In this document: positions 1 to 10,092 of the stretch, piece by piece
Layout of the letters: every line of letters begins with the position of its first letter
How positions within the stretch are numbered: the first letter of the stretch is position 1
Source: Lasiosphaeris hirsuta
Lineage: Eukaryota; Ascomycota; Sordariomycetes; Sordariales; Lasiosphaeriaceae
DNA: 64,000 nt
Direction of reading: 5' to 3'
Assembly (NCBI GenBank): GCA_030549175.1
Contig: JAUKUA010000003.1
Location: forward strand, 2,790,001-2,854,000
Made by a program: the position numbers and the translations under genes
The notes under the pieces: model-generated
Told to the model about the DNA's origin: nothing
The model's database searches: none
What the model saw: only the letters and a program-made list of their open reading frames with translations

Positions 1-1
1 C

Positions 2-736
2 TTCGAGTTCTTCTTCGACAAGCAATGGCGCCAGGCGAACCCCAATGTCGCTCGGTGGTACGAGACTGTCTACAACCAGCCCATCTACTCTGCTGTTGCC
101 CCCAAGTACACTCTCCTTGATACCCCCAAGTTGACGAACGTCGCCCCCAAGAAGACCGAGGCCAAGAAGGAGGCTGCCCCCAAGAAGGAGGCTGCCAAGC
201 CTAAGGCTAAGCCGGCTGAGGAGGAGGAGGAGCCCGTCGAGGCCCCCAAACCCAAACACCCCCTTGACCTTCTCCCCAGAGCTACCTTTGCTCTTGATGA
301 GTGGAAGCGCCAGTACTCTAACAGCGAGACCCCCGATGCCCTCAAGTGGTTCTGGGAGAACGTCAAGTTTGACGAGTACTCCATCTGGAAGGTTGTCTAC
401 AAGTACAACAATGAGCTCACTCTCACCTTCATGTCGAGCAACCTGATTGGTGGCTTCAACAACCGCCTCGAGGGATCCCGCAAGCACATCTTCGGCTGCG
501 CTTCCGTCTATGGCACCAACAATGACTCGATCATTGAGGGTGCTTTCGTCATCCGTGGTGATGACTACAAGCCAGCTTTTGATGTCGCTCCCGACTATGA
601 GAGCTACGACTTCATCAAGCTCGACCCCTCCAACCCCGAGGACCGGGCTTTCGTCGAGGCCCAGTGGTCTTGGGACAAGCCGATTGTTGTTGAGGGCAAG
701 GAGTACCCCCACGCTGCAGGCAAGGTCTTCAAGTGA
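2..736 (+). CDS. Elongation factor 1-gamma (eEF1B gamma), 3' part
   Basis: Gamma subunit of the eEF1B complex, which recharges eEF1A with GTP during translation elongation. The window opens inside the gene: the frame is open from base 2 and ends at TGA 734-736. The first 30 or so codons (FFFDKQWR..., NPNVARWYETV) are the end of the glutathione-S-transferase-like domain. A Lys/Ala/Glu-rich linker (VAPKKTEAKKEAAPKKEAAK, about codons 45-75) follows, then the conserved EF1G C-terminal domain, recognisable from HPLDLLPRATFALDEWKRQYSN, FMSSNLIGGFNNRLE, KHIFGCASVYG and the terminal PHAAGKVFK. An ATG-less start inside the linker (TTG at 131) is only an artefact of where the first 'start-like' codon falls. 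No intron is seen in this part. The 5' exon(s) and promoter lie outside the window. Confidence 0.95.
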   Translation, partial: FEFFFDKQWRQANPNVARWYETVYNQPIYSAVAPKYTLLDTPKLTNVAPKKTEAKKEAAPKKEAAKPKAKPAEEEEEPVEAPKPKHPLDLLPRATFALDEWKRQYSNSETPDALKWFWENVKFDEYSIWKVVYKYNNELTLTFMSSNLIGGFNNRLEGSRKHIFGCASVYGTNNDSIIEGAFVIRGDDYKPAFDVAPDYESYDFIKLDPSNPEDRAFVEAQWSWDKPIVVEGKEYPHAAGKVFK

Positions 737-1113
737 ACCAACCAACAACAACGAAATGCTAACACGGTCGATATGGACGGAACGGGCATGACTACGGGAT
801 ATGACTTGATGAACGGTTCTGAGGTGGGAATGGCGGACGAGCTCCTAAGCCCGTGGTTTATGTACACCATCGACGGTCACAGTTGAGGACGGATGAGTCC
901 GAAAATAGAGACTTCACTATTAAAACCCGCTTGTGAGGATCAGCCATTGGAGTTACTGGTGCTCTTGCGGTGACTTGAGCTTTTTTAACTTATATTTCTC
1001 ACAAACCAACGTGACAAGAGCCGTTCTGTGTATCCTCCTATCGCTACTGGTAATGTTGTACCCGTCTTAGAACAAGAAACTGCCGGGTATTATTATGCTG
1101 AGTCCCTGCTGAG
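737..1113. other. Convergent 3' intergenic region
   Basis: Space between the stop codons of eEF1B-gamma and the FCP1-homology gene on the opposite strand. It should hold both 3' untranslated regions. AT-rich motifs such as ATTAAAA near 918 could serve in polyadenylation. No coding sequence is supported. Confidence 0.5.
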
Positions 1114-2406
1114 CTAGTTAGGGTACGCTGCGTCGTCATCATTCAAATCATTGAGGCCCGACAGACCGCCATCATCGATCCTGAACGGGTGCGCTCTGAT
1201 GTAGGTGCTAACGTCTGCCCGGCTTGCGAGCGTGTTAAGGTAGTCATGCACAAGAGGTAGCACCTCGGGCTGCTCATTGAGCTCCCCAACAAACTCGGGA
1301 ATAGTAATGGCGTTGTGCGGTTCGCTGCGTGCCTTTTCGGGGCTGTCGTCGATGAGCACCGTGTTGCCCTGGTTCCAAGGCAAACCCTGAGGGTGGGCGG
1401 CCGCGATGGCCAGGTCCGCCCACAGCCGCGTCAGCCGCTTGTAGCACTGTGTACGCCGGTTGTAGTCTTCGGCTGAGAGCCCGAACTGGTCCCGTCCCCA
1501 TATGGCAAGGACCCGGTCCAGCTGCTCTGGGGTGAAAAGCTGCTTGCACATCTTACGCACGTTGTCGGGGCGTGCCGATGACCAGATGACCACGTAGAAG
1601 GTATCGAGGCAGTAGCTGACAAAGGTGCGCGCGTGCGGACGCTCGACGAACTGCGAGGGCGCTTTGCGCGAGGGGCGGTAAAGAAGGGTGCCGTTCAGGT
1701 CGATGACGACGAGCAGTGGCCGGGTCTCCGGCGCTGGGAGGGGGAGAAAGGAGGCGCGCAGCGTATAAGCCGGCGTCGGCTCCGGGACGCCCCCGGATGC
1801 GGCGCTCGGCGGGGAGATGGCGTCTTGCCCCAGCGGCCTGGTCGACCAGCTTTTCTTTGGGTGGAAAATGCCGCTATTACCGCTGTTATCGTCATTACCA
1901 CTGCTATGGGCTGGCAGCCGCGGCGGGGACCGCGGCCGCTGGCCTTTCCTGCCGGCGTCAAACTGGGGTTGTTGGTCTTGTGAAGGGCAATCCCTTGCGT
2001 CTCTGCCACGGCCTGGCTGCCACTCTCCTCTGGACGTGGCCGTGGAGTGCGTAGCCGCGGATGGGGTGATGCTGAAGAGCTGCTGGGTATTCGTGTTGAA
2101 CTGGCCAGCCTCGACCTGGTTGCTGAAAAACTCATTGGGGTCAGGGGTAAGAGCAGCGGAAGTTGGGAACGCCTGAGGCGCTAAGAAGTTGTAGGGATGC
2201 ACGCCCAAGAAGCCAGACAGAGGATTCTGATGATCCGGTAGCGGCTGGCCGGGGAGGGAGAAGCCCGGCTGTTGGGGCGCCGGGGACCAGCCTTGGGAAG
2301 GTGTGAAGGTTGTGACGGCGGGAACTGAGGCATCGTTTGGCAATGGCTGTCTCGCCTGCTGCTGCTGCCACCGCTTCCGCTCCCGCGCGTTCTTCTTTTT
2401 GCCCAT
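1114..2406 (-). CDS. FCP1-homology (NIF/HAD) domain protein
   Basis: Protein of 430 residues from the ATG at 2406 (MGKKKNARERKRWQQQQ). A low-complexity Pro/Gln/Ser-rich half of about 230 residues is followed by an FCP1-homology (NLI-interacting factor) phosphatase domain of the HAD superfamily. Visible motifs are LLVVIDLNGTLLYRP (motif I), VIWSSARPDNVRKM (motif II, Ser) and NTVLIDDSPEKARSEPHN (motif III, DD). The second Asp of the usual DxDxT catalytic motif is Asn here (DLNGT), so phosphatase activity is not assured. Fungal proteins of this type are mostly uncharacterised; the basic N-terminus suggests a nuclear location (inference). The frame remains open for another 144 codons upstream to an ATG at 2838. 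That stretch is low-complexity and more like 5' UTR, but the longer 574-residue form cannot be excluded. Confidence 0.8.
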   Translation of the reverse strand: MGKKKNARERKRWQQQQARQPLPNDASVPAVTTFTPSQGWSPAPQQPGFSLPGQPLPDHQNPLSGFLGVHPYNFLAPQAFPTSAALTPDPNEFFSNQVEAGQFNTNTQQLFSITPSAATHSTATSRGEWQPGRGRDARDCPSQDQQPQFDAGRKGQRPRSPPRLPAHSSGNDDNSGNSGIFHPKKSWSTRPLGQDAISPPSAASGGVPEPTPAYTLRASFLPLPAPETRPLLVVIDLNGTLLYRPSRKAPSQFVERPHARTFVSYCLDTFYVVIWSSARPDNVRKMCKQLFTPEQLDRVLAIWGRDQFGLSAEDYNRRTQCYKRLTRLWADLAIAAAHPQGLPWNQGNTVLIDDSPEKARSEPHNAITIPEFVGELNEQPEVLPLVHDYLNTLASRADVSTYIRAHPFRIDDGGLSGLNDLNDDDAAYPN

Positions 2407-3321
2407 GCTGGGGTAATGATCGCGACGTTCGAATGGCTGTTCGAACGTGGGAACTTCTGCCGCAACTTTGGACGATGATGGGCCGGCGCGCTGATGATGT
2501 GCTGGTGACTTGACGTGAAGTGAGTCCACTTTCTTGGGTGACAGCTGTCTCCCCGAAGATGGAAACGGTGCCGGAAACAATTTTCTGGGGGGTGATAAAG
2601 GTGGCGGGCTCTCGGGCAGGTTTGGCCTCACGGGTAGATCTGGACGCCCTGCGAGGGCTTGGGAAATTCTCAAGTGCCTAACTTGCAGGTGTGGGAGAAA
2701 CGGGCTCGACGAAGATTTTTTGCTGGCAGGAAGGCGATGCAGGCTATAACAGGCCTGAAGATCAAGACTTATTATAGAGACCCGTTTTTGAGAAACACGA
2801 AAGCATGTGTCCAGTAACAGATGTCCATGATAACTCATCGAGCAATTTGGCCTTCAAGGCTGCCAATGATGAGGGTTTTGAGGCTCAGTCTGCCGTGGTC
2901 CTTTTTGGGACGCGATGAGCCACTTGGCAGCCTAACGAACGCTATGCGTGCCTTCTTGGCCAAACGGGGTGTTGTGCAGTGTCTAGAGGTACACGGGATG
3001 TCAAACCAGAACCGCTGTGTTGGCATCGGGTGCGCAAACGCGAGAATTCTGAAGAGGTGATTTACAGAGTCAAGTCTCGATCAGTCCGACTGAAGTCTGT
3101 ATCAGATGAAATTTCGCTGGTCGGAAAAGAGTGGGGCGCCTATGTACTTAGCTGAGGAGCAATCCCTGCAAGAACTTTTCGTAGCTCAGTTATCACAGAC
3201 TCTAGCTCTCATCAGCGACCCTCAAACACACCGACAAACCAGTTGCCATCACATAGCAATTTTTCCTTCGGCTCATTTCTCATAGCGCTCCCTAACATTC
3301 CAGAATATAAAGCTGTTCAAC
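2407..3321. other. Divergent intergenic region
   Basis: Lies between the start codons of the FCP1-homology gene (-) and RRP36 (+), so it should contain both promoters and 5' UTRs. No TATA box is placed convincingly; the TATAAA at 3306-3311 is only about ten bases before the RRP36 ATG. The left 430 bases are also open in the FCP1-gene frame (see that entry). Confidence 0.45.
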
Positions 3322-4328
3322 ATGGCGTCAGTCAAGCGCAAAATACCTAGCGCGGGCCTGGGACTGCAGAGAAGAGTGCGGCCAAGGATTGAGCCAGAGC
3401 CCGAATCAGATATTGAAGCACCCAGTGAAGAAGACGTCGATTCTGGAAGCTCTGATGACGGGCAAATCGAGGGCGCGCCGAGTGATGCTGAATCAGTAAG
3501 GAAAGTCTCACTATTATTTTGCCTCGCACACTCTAACCATCCTCATAGGAGGAAGGCGATGACGATGAGGAGGCATCCTCTGAAGACAGTGTCGCACCTT
3601 TGGCCCAGCTCTCCTTCGGCGCCCTGGCACGGGCTCAAGCACTTCTCCCATCTGGGAGGAAATCTAAGAAGGGCGACCCCGAGCCCGAAGAGCCGAGCAG
3701 GGGCGCCGCCGCCGAATTCAAGAAGCCGCTTTCCGCCGCCGAGCGGCGGGAGAAGCTCAAGCGGTCCAGCAAGCACGCGCCGGCCGAGATGACCTCCAAG
3801 AAGCAAGTCTCACGGCGGCGCGATTTCATCGAGGTGCCGACGGTGCAGGCACGCGACCCGCGCTTCATGCCGCTGGGCGCGGGGAGCAGCGTGACGAGCG
3901 GTCTCGCCGTTTCCAATCTCGACGAGATCAAGGCGCGCAAGGCTTACGCCTTCCTTGACGACTACGAGAAGGACGAAATGAACGATCTACGGGTAGCCAT
4001 CAAGAAGGAGCGTGACCCGGCTGCCAAAGAGAAACTGCAGCGCGCCTTGTTGTCGATGGAGTCGAAGCGCAAGGCCCAGGCTCGCAAGGACAGCACGATG
4101 GCGGTGATTGATGAGCACAAGAAGAAGGAGAAGGAGTTGGTCAAGCAAGGAAAGACGCCCTTCTATCTTAAGAAGTCGGAGCAGAAGCAACGGGTACTGG
4201 TGGAGCAGTTCGCCGGCTTGAAGAAGGGCCAGGTCGACAAGGCCATCGAGCGGAGGCGGAAGAAGGTGGATGGCAAAGAGAAGAAGAGAATGCCATTCGC
4301 AAGAAGAATGGTGGGGGACAGAGAGTAG
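3322..4328 (+). CDS. RRP36: rRNA-processing protein RRP36
   Basis: Nucleolar component of the 90S pre-ribosome/SSU processome, required for early cleavages toward 18S rRNA. Two exons: 3322-3495 and 3549-4328. The 53-bp intron has a GTAAGG donor, CTAAC branch site and CATAG acceptor and is needed to keep frame. The product is 317 residues, within the usual size. The N-terminal third is acidic and Ser-rich (DIEAPSEEDVDSGSSDD; EEGDDDEEASSEDS). The conserved core begins RRRDFIEVPTVQARDPRFMP and runs through FLDDYEKDEMNDLRVAIKKE and the very basic C-terminus KTPFYLKKSEQKQRVLVEQF...RMPFARRM, which identifies the family. It converges on COQ8 with only 160 bases between the two stop codons. Confidence 0.93.
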
Positions 4329-4488
4329 ACGCTGGGACGTATTTTTATACTACTAGCACAAGTGGTGATACTATGATCGTTTCCAACCGACGCTCTTTCG
4401 CGCCCATTATCCTAATGTGAGTATGTGCGGTGAGACATGTTGTATACATGCATAAAGTCCCGTCTAAAGTCTATCGGTCCAATGACCC

Positions 4489-6630
4489 CTATCTTACAAC
4501 CTCTCCTGTAGCCAACGCCCGCTCGAACAGCTCTCTACACCTCACTTTACTCCCCAACTTCGCACATAGCAGGAATGCGCCACTGAGCTTCCGATGCAGG
4601 CTATACGTCTCTTCAGGGGGGGGTGCTAGGCGCTCGTGAATCATGACGGGAATCTGCGCCTTGACGCGCTCCGTAATAGTTTGATCGTTGAAATCATACA
4701 CCTCGGGCGCCGACTGCAAAAACGGCTCCGCCAGTGTCATCACCGACGTGATGTGCGCGTCGAGCATCGCCCGGCTCTCGTGGCCCGTCAGGTAGCCCAG
4801 TTCCTCGGACAGCACCTTGACAGCCTCGCGGTCGTTGCGCGAGGCGGCCTCGAGCAGCAAGACGTACTTGCTAATAAAATCGTCCGGGTATGCGCGCGAG
4901 GCGCCGAAGTCGAGGAGCTCGAGCCGGTTGCGCTCAGCGTTGTACAGGAAGTTTGTCCAGTTGGGGTCTGTCTGCATGAACTTGAACTCGGTGATCTCGC
5001 GCAAGCACAGCCGCAGGATCTGGGTGCCGATCCAGTCACGCTGGGCCTGGGTGAACGAGTTGATCCGCGTCACACCAACACCGTCCATGAACTCCATGGT
5101 CAGCACGTGCTTACCGCTCGCGTCTGAGTAGATGTGCGGTACGGAAAAGACGGCTTCATCTTCACCCGCTAGTAGCTCGCGGTAGCGCGCCGCGCACCCA
5201 GCCTCGCGCTCGTAGTCGCACTCCCACGCCAGCTCGGTGCGGGCGTTGTCGATGGTCTTGTTGAGGTACAAGCCCTTGGGCAGAAGCCTGGCTGCTGTCA
5301 GCAGCACACTGAGGTTGTCAAGGTCCGAGTTGATCGAGTCGGCCACGCCGGGGAACTGGATCTTGACGGCTACGCGCGCGCCGTTGGACTTGAGCGTCGC
5401 CCGATGCACCTGCCCAATGGACGCAGCCGCAATGGGCTTCTCCTCGAACTCGCCAAACAGGTCCCGCCACTCGGGGCCCAGGTTGCTCGTCAGCACGCGG
5501 TCGCGTTGCCACGCCGGCATATAGTCGGCTCGGTCCTGCACGCGCTGCAACACCTCCTGGATCGGGGCTGGCAGCATCTTGGCATCCTGAAAGCTCATCA
5601 TCTGTCCGAGCTTGAGGGCCGCGCCGCGCATCCGCGACAACTTGGTAACGAGTCGCTCCATGTTGGCTGCACTGAGCATGACAGAGCCGCTGCTGCTTCC
5701 GCTCCCGCCAACAGCTCGGCTGAGGCCCTCGCCAACCGCACCGGCGAACATGCCAGCTGCGAGGCCGCCATAGTTCCACAGCCTTCCTATCCGTGAGGAT
5801 GGCACCCGGGACTCTCTGAGCTCGTAGGTAGGAGAGGTTGATATCGCGTTGGTAATCATGGTGCCTGCCAGTCCGGCGAAGACATCAGCGTCCTCTGGTG
5901 TGATCGCCTTTGGCGGTACTGGTTCTCTAGTCTTAGTCGGCGAAGGAATGGCATCGGACTCGACAGCTGGTTGGGGTTCCTCCTGCGTTCCGGGTCTCGT
6001 TTCCTTTTCAGTAGCCAGTCCAACCAACGATTCCTGCTGGATCTGGCTACTACTGCTCACTCCCTCATCTGGGGCCACCCTCAACTCTTTCAAGACGCTC
6101 GAGCCCTTACTTGTACGAAAAACATTAATGTCGACTTTGTCGGAGACTGCAATGGTGCTGCTGGCTTGCTCCCCTTCCGCCGTCGCCGCCGGTATTTCGA
6201 CCGGGTGCCCCCGCAACAGTTCCGTGATTCCGAAATCCATCTTCTTCCTCGGCGTCCCAGGACTCCGGTAGATGATTCCTACCCCCGTGATGCCACTCGC
6301 CCACGGTGCAGGCACAAAGCCAGATTTGACGTCCTCCCGCGCCGGCGGGGCCGCAGTAGCCTCACCATCAACGTCCGCCCTCCCCTCCGCAGTTTCAGCC
6401 CTCCCATCGCCATTCAAACCCGACTCGGGCCACCCTTTTTGCTGTCGCTGTGGCTCCTGCTGCGGCGGCTGCTGGCCATACGCCTGGCTCTGTCTCCCCA
6501 AATTCACCAAACTCGACGTTTTCCCATACCGCTCAATCTGACGCGCCCGCAGTGCAACGTGTTTGGATGCAACTGACCTCGACGCGCCGGCGATGGCGGC
6601 CAGGTCGACGAGCAGGTCGGCGAGTCTCAT
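4489..6630 (-). CDS. COQ8: ABC1/COQ8 atypical kinase, coenzyme Q biosynthesis
   Basis: Mitochondrial UbiB-family atypical kinase/ATPase that supports assembly of the ubiquinone-synthesis complex. A single exon encodes 713 residues from ATG 6630. The N-terminus ([19 protein letters not shown]...) is free of acidic runs and arginine-containing, compatible with mitochondrial import. About 250 poorly conserved residues precede the UbiB core. Diagnostic signatures: the KxGQ motif as KLGQ at residues 340-343; the Ala-rich loop [14 protein letters not shown] in place of a Gly-rich loop; the catalytic Lys in VAVKIQFPG; the catalytic segment TDPNWTNF; and DFG with Asp about 574 ([15 protein letters not shown]). 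The hydrophobic Gly-rich stretch [23 protein letters not shown] before KLGQ is also typical. No intron is required. Confidence 0.95.
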   Translation of the reverse strand: MRLADLLVDLAAIAGASRSVASKHVALRARQIERYGKTSSLVNLGRQSQAYGQQPPQQEPQRQQKGWPESGLNGDGRAETAEGRADVDGEATAAPPAREDVKSGFVPAPWASGITGVGIIYRSPGTPRKKMDFGITELLRGHPVEIPAATAEGEQASSTIAVSDKVDINVFRTSKGSSVLKELRVAPDEGVSSSSQIQQESLVGLATEKETRPGTQEEPQPAVESDAIPSPTKTREPVPPKAITPEDADVFAGLAGTMITNAISTSPTYELRESRVPSSRIGRLWNYGGLAAGMFAGAVGEGLSRAVGGSGSSSGSVMLSAANMERLVTKLSRMRGAALKLGQMMSFQDAKMLPAPIQEVLQRVQDRADYMPAWQRDRVLTSNLGPEWRDLFGEFEEKPIAAASIGQVHRATLKSNGARVAVKIQFPGVADSINSDLDNLSVLLTAARLLPKGLYLNKTIDNARTELAWECDYEREAGCAARYRELLAGEDEAVFSVPHIYSDASGKHVLTMEFMDGVGVTRINSFTQAQRDWIGTQILRLCLREITEFKFMQTDPNWTNFLYNAERNRLELLDFGASRAYPDDFISKYVLLLEAASRNDREAVKVLSEELGYLTGHESRAMLDAHITSVMTLAEPFLQSAPEVYDFNDQTITERVKAQIPVMIHERLAPPPEETYSLHRKLSGAFLLCAKLGSKVRCRELFERALATGEVVR

Positions 6631-7194
6631 CGGGATGATGACACGGTCAATATCACGCGCTGACTATTCATCTCTCACCCCACCTTTCTTTTTGGTGCAA
6701 ATCTCTGTGGCGGGTTTCTGGCGTGGGGGTGAGATATGGATAAGTGTGTGTGGTGGGTGGTGCAATGGAGCGAGTGGGTGTGAGCATGAGTGAGAGTGTG
6801 ACTTGAACGGTCATCCGATCAACATTGAATGCTGGAGCCGAGGTTTTGGTTGTTACAGAGAATCCTGGCCAGGGTCCCTGCTAGCGCCCACGACCCAACG
6901 GCGTGGAAACAGCCACCAAACCCCCCTACTTATATCGCCACGCCCCAAGAGGTTACACGGAGCAATCACTACTCACTGACGACGAACAAAAATCATCATG
7001 GAAACGAAGCAGGTAGACCGAGCTGGCAAAAAACAGCTCATATAAGTCGCTCAACTGATCGCACTTCCGTCATCTAAAACCCGGGTATCTCAAATGCAAC
7101 GCGCCCCCTTCGCGCCTTTCTATCTATCTAATATAAATACATGTAATAATCTTCGTGGCCGTCATCGTGGACTCGATCTTCATGCTTCCCAGTG
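6631..7194. other. COQ8 upstream region and ESS2 3' region
   Basis: On the minus strand this is the COQ8 promoter and 5' UTR together with the ESS2 3' flank. A G/T- and G/A-rich stretch (about 6725-6800) lies within 170 bases of the COQ8 start. I see no convincing coding sequence or repeat. Confidence 0.4.
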
Positions 7195-8580
7195 TCATTT
7201 TGCCACGTTTCGTAAACCCGAGACTCTCTCCCTTGGTGTGGCTTTCAATCGATTCGCACCGCTAAACGGTGACTCGGACGCCTTCTTCCCCGCGCTATCG
7301 ATCCTCCCCCAAAGTCTCTGCGCTGCCGGCGTCAAGCCCCCAGAGACGCGTGGGCTGCTCGGAAACTTTGGCACTGGCGTCCGTTCAACTTTTCCTGTGA
7401 CACCCAGCCTCGCGGACGTCCGCCTCGACTGCGAAATGCGCTCTACCATTCGGTGATGCAGTGCCTCCCGCTTCCCCTGATCTTGTAGCTGGAACGGATT
7501 GGGCGTTGAGTCTCCGGAGCCCAGGTCGATGATTGGCGACCGGGCCCGGGCGGGTTCGGGTTCAGGCTCTTCGTCATCGACAAATGCGTATCCGTTGACC
7601 CGTGGCGTTTCATCCCCACCCGTCACGCTCGTTTCCTGGTCGTAGGCTCTTCTCTTTCCTGCGATCGCGCCCCGGATTTCAGAGAGCGACGGAGATGTCG
7701 CCCTTGGCCGGTTACGCGTAGCCACATCTTGGGTTGACTGGGGCATCCTCGTATTGGCGTAAACGATCGTCTTAGGCGCAGCGCGGGACTCGGCCTGTGC
7801 GCGCTCAGCCACTGTCTTGACCATCCCATCGACGCCGTCGGGCGGGTACATGAGCTCATTATTTGGCTTCGAACGCCAATGCTCCGGCGCCGCTGGGCGG
7901 TCGTCCCTATCCCGGATAGCTAGCCTGTTTTTCTTGAACCCATCGTCAAGCAAAGTGCCCCGTGTCTTGGCTAGCTTGGCCTCAACTTCTTTTTGCTTTA
8001 GCTGCTGTTTGGACGGCAGTTTATTCCCCGACCATAGCCATGCGTATTTCTCCATCTTCTTTTGGTTCTGCTTGTCCAGCAGCTTGTAGAAGCTTTCATT
8101 GTCTTCGCTTGTATATTTGGCCTGAAAGGCGCCCAGGCTCATGTTGGCGTCGATCGCGAGCTCTGACTTCTGTGCGGTAGTAGCGGCCGAGGCGACGGAC
8201 ATGGGCGTGTCGCCAAGAAAGCTCCCGGTGGGCGTAGCCAGGCTTCCCGGGCCACCGCGAGACGTCTGGAATAGCAACGACGATGCGCCAAGTTTCCTCC
8301 TGCCTGGGGTCATGACGTGCTGAAGCCGCCTGCCCGCGCTGGAGATCCAGTCCTGATCCTTCGAGTCAAGTGCATCGAGGTATTCTTGCTGGGTTTCGCT
8401 CTCGAGAAGGCCCGGAAAGAAGTCACGGGCGATAATTTGCGACAGGGCCTCGGTGTAGCTATCTTCGTCTAGGATCTTTTTGGGTCGTTTTATTCGCTTT
8501 GCGGGCGGCGGCGGCGGCATCAGCTCGGTGTCGGCCTGTTTGCGGGTGAGGGCCGTCGACTGGGATTCCTCGGAGCCCAT
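7195..8580 (-). CDS. ESS2: ESS2/DGCR14-family nuclear protein
   Basis: Homologue of human ESS2 (DGCR14) and fission yeast Bis1, a nuclear protein associated with the spliceosome. A single exon of 461 residues from ATG 8580 (MGSEESQSTALTRKQ). An in-frame ATG at 8661 would add 27 residues; the shorter start is preferred because family conservation begins just after it. Family signatures are KRPKKILDEDSYTEALSQII, ARDFFPGLLESETQQEYLDA, DANMSLGAFQAKYTSEDNES, KKMEKYAWLWSGNK and, further on, FKKNRLAIRDRDD and KPNNELMYPPDGVD. The C-terminal 150 residues are low-complexity and include a short acidic patch (DDEEPEPEPARARSP). It is transcribed divergently from the RING-finger gene. Confidence 0.92.
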   Translation of the reverse strand: MGSEESQSTALTRKQADTELMPPPPPAKRIKRPKKILDEDSYTEALSQIIARDFFPGLLESETQQEYLDALDSKDQDWISSAGRRLQHVMTPGRRKLGASSLLFQTSRGGPGSLATPTGSFLGDTPMSVASAATTAQKSELAIDANMSLGAFQAKYTSEDNESFYKLLDKQNQKKMEKYAWLWSGNKLPSKQQLKQKEVEAKLAKTRGTLLDDGFKKNRLAIRDRDDRPAAPEHWRSKPNNELMYPPDGVDGMVKTVAERAQAESRAAPKTIVYANTRMPQSTQDVATRNRPRATSPSLSEIRGAIAGKRRAYDQETSVTGGDETPRVNGYAFVDDEEPEPEPARARSPIIDLGSGDSTPNPFQLQDQGKREALHHRMVERISQSRRTSARLGVTGKVERTPVPKFPSSPRVSGGLTPAAQRLWGRIDSAGKKASESPFSGANRLKATPRERVSGLRNVAK

Positions 8581-10092
8581 GATGAGATAGTACCTTGGGA
8601 GCCTGTGAGGGGATGGTGACTTTTGTGGTCTAGATGTAGGGATGTAGAAGTTGTTCGTCAAAGGGGCGATTGTCCGTGTGGGGGGCAGCCATATGATTTA
8701 CCCCGGATTTGATACGGGTATTTGCACGTTTTGCTATTCTATTACAGGGGTGCTCGTTCCCTCATACCCTTATCTGCATATCTAAAGGTCACTGTTTTTG
8801 AGGACGCTGGTGGATTGAAGCAACTGGAAATTTCTATCTTTGCAACTTTCATCTCATCAGAACCTAATCGGCCAATTCTCGTCCTGCTGGTATTGGTGCC
8901 GTATTCTCTCACGCCATATCTGCTGTCTTGCTCGTCTCTTCCCGCCGTTGGGTTACTGAGTTGAAAGCAACCTTGCCCCGCTTGGGTGCATCCTGCATTA
9001 GGATACACGGTGGCATGTGAGATGTGAGTCTGCCCAGGCCATCCACCCTCCATTCCGTCTCGTCAGAGTCCACAAGTGATCATCGGAGCGAACGGCTTTC
9101 CACGAGGCTCATGCACCACACTCGCACCACACTCGATCTCAAACAAGAGTTGCTTTCGCGGAAGCCCTCGCCGACAGGGCTGTGCTGCTGCTGGCTACAG
9201 AAGGAAAAAAAAAAAAAAAAGAGTATAGTCTCTCGGACCGACTCACTACTATTTCCACTACTCTGCTCGCCACAAAGGAACAAAAGACGCAGTGCAACGC
9301 GATGCTTCGGGACAGTCGGTAGCTTCTGGCTCTACCGGCCGCGCGCGGGCTCGCGCAACATATTGGTTGGTTGAGCCCACCTACCTGCAGGAGGAACCCG
9401 GTACTGCGTCCTGAGTGCATCTGTATTCCTGCGCCTGGCCAAGCTGGGTTCCCTCTGCCCAGCGAGCCAGTCACCCAGTCTCGGGGTCCTAGTAGTACAC
9501 TGGCAAAGGTCTAGCCGCAAAGCAGGCAGTCCTGCGTGGGCGAGATATGAGGACGAGGCCCGCATCCTAAGTGAATGGTAGTTGCCACCATGTCTCACAT
9601 CCCACTGATTGGGCCATGTGAGTTGGTTTCCTCCCGCGCCCTGCACATTCGGAGGAGCGTGTAGGCCCGCACCGCTCGCAGGACTGGAACCGAAGCAGAA
9701 CCCCCGAGGTTCAGCTGATCTTTTAAACTCCCGGTTCGGTCGCCAGAGAGCCGAACCCCTTCTCAAGTTGGCGGACGACAAGCACTCGCCGCTTCGTGCT
9801 CCCATCGAGACCCTTATCTATTGACAACCTATTCTTGCGCATTGCGCCCTGCTATTCAACCATCAGCCCCAGGTGTGGTAGTTGAAACGACGAAAGGGAG
9901 CCTGCCTGTCTGCCTGCCGACTGTTTACTGCCTACCTACCAACCAGCCACCCTGTAACTCTTCGGTCAACCACTCCGAACTGTAATCCGCCTCCCATCCG
10001 TCTCCCGTCATCTTCCCATAACTCCCCAATTTCGCTCGTTCCTCGGCCTGAACGGGGGGAACAAAACAATCCAAGTTGATCGAAATAATTAG
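8581..10092. other. Long divergent intergenic region with A16 tract
   Basis: About 1.5 kb between the ESS2 start (-) and the RING-finger start (+). A run of 16 A occupies 9205-9220. The rest is ordinary mixed sequence; open stretches on both strands lack ATG starts or recognisable protein features. A long leader for the RING-finger gene is possible, since CT-rich, ATG-poor sequence runs from about 9830 to 10090. Confidence 0.45.
9205..9220 (+). repeat. A16 homopolymer
   Basis: Sixteen consecutive A in the ESS2/RING intergenic region. Probably a simple-sequence tract; could be a poly(dA:dT) nucleosome-excluding element in a promoter. Confidence 0.9.

Noticed and set aside
1633..2176. Overlapping plus-strand frames opposite the FCP1-homology gene
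   Set aside because: Gly/Arg-rich shadows of low-complexity coding sequence on the other strand.
3306..3311. TATAAA as a TATA box for RRP36
   Set aside because: Only about ten bases before the start codon, too close to act as a TATA box for this start.
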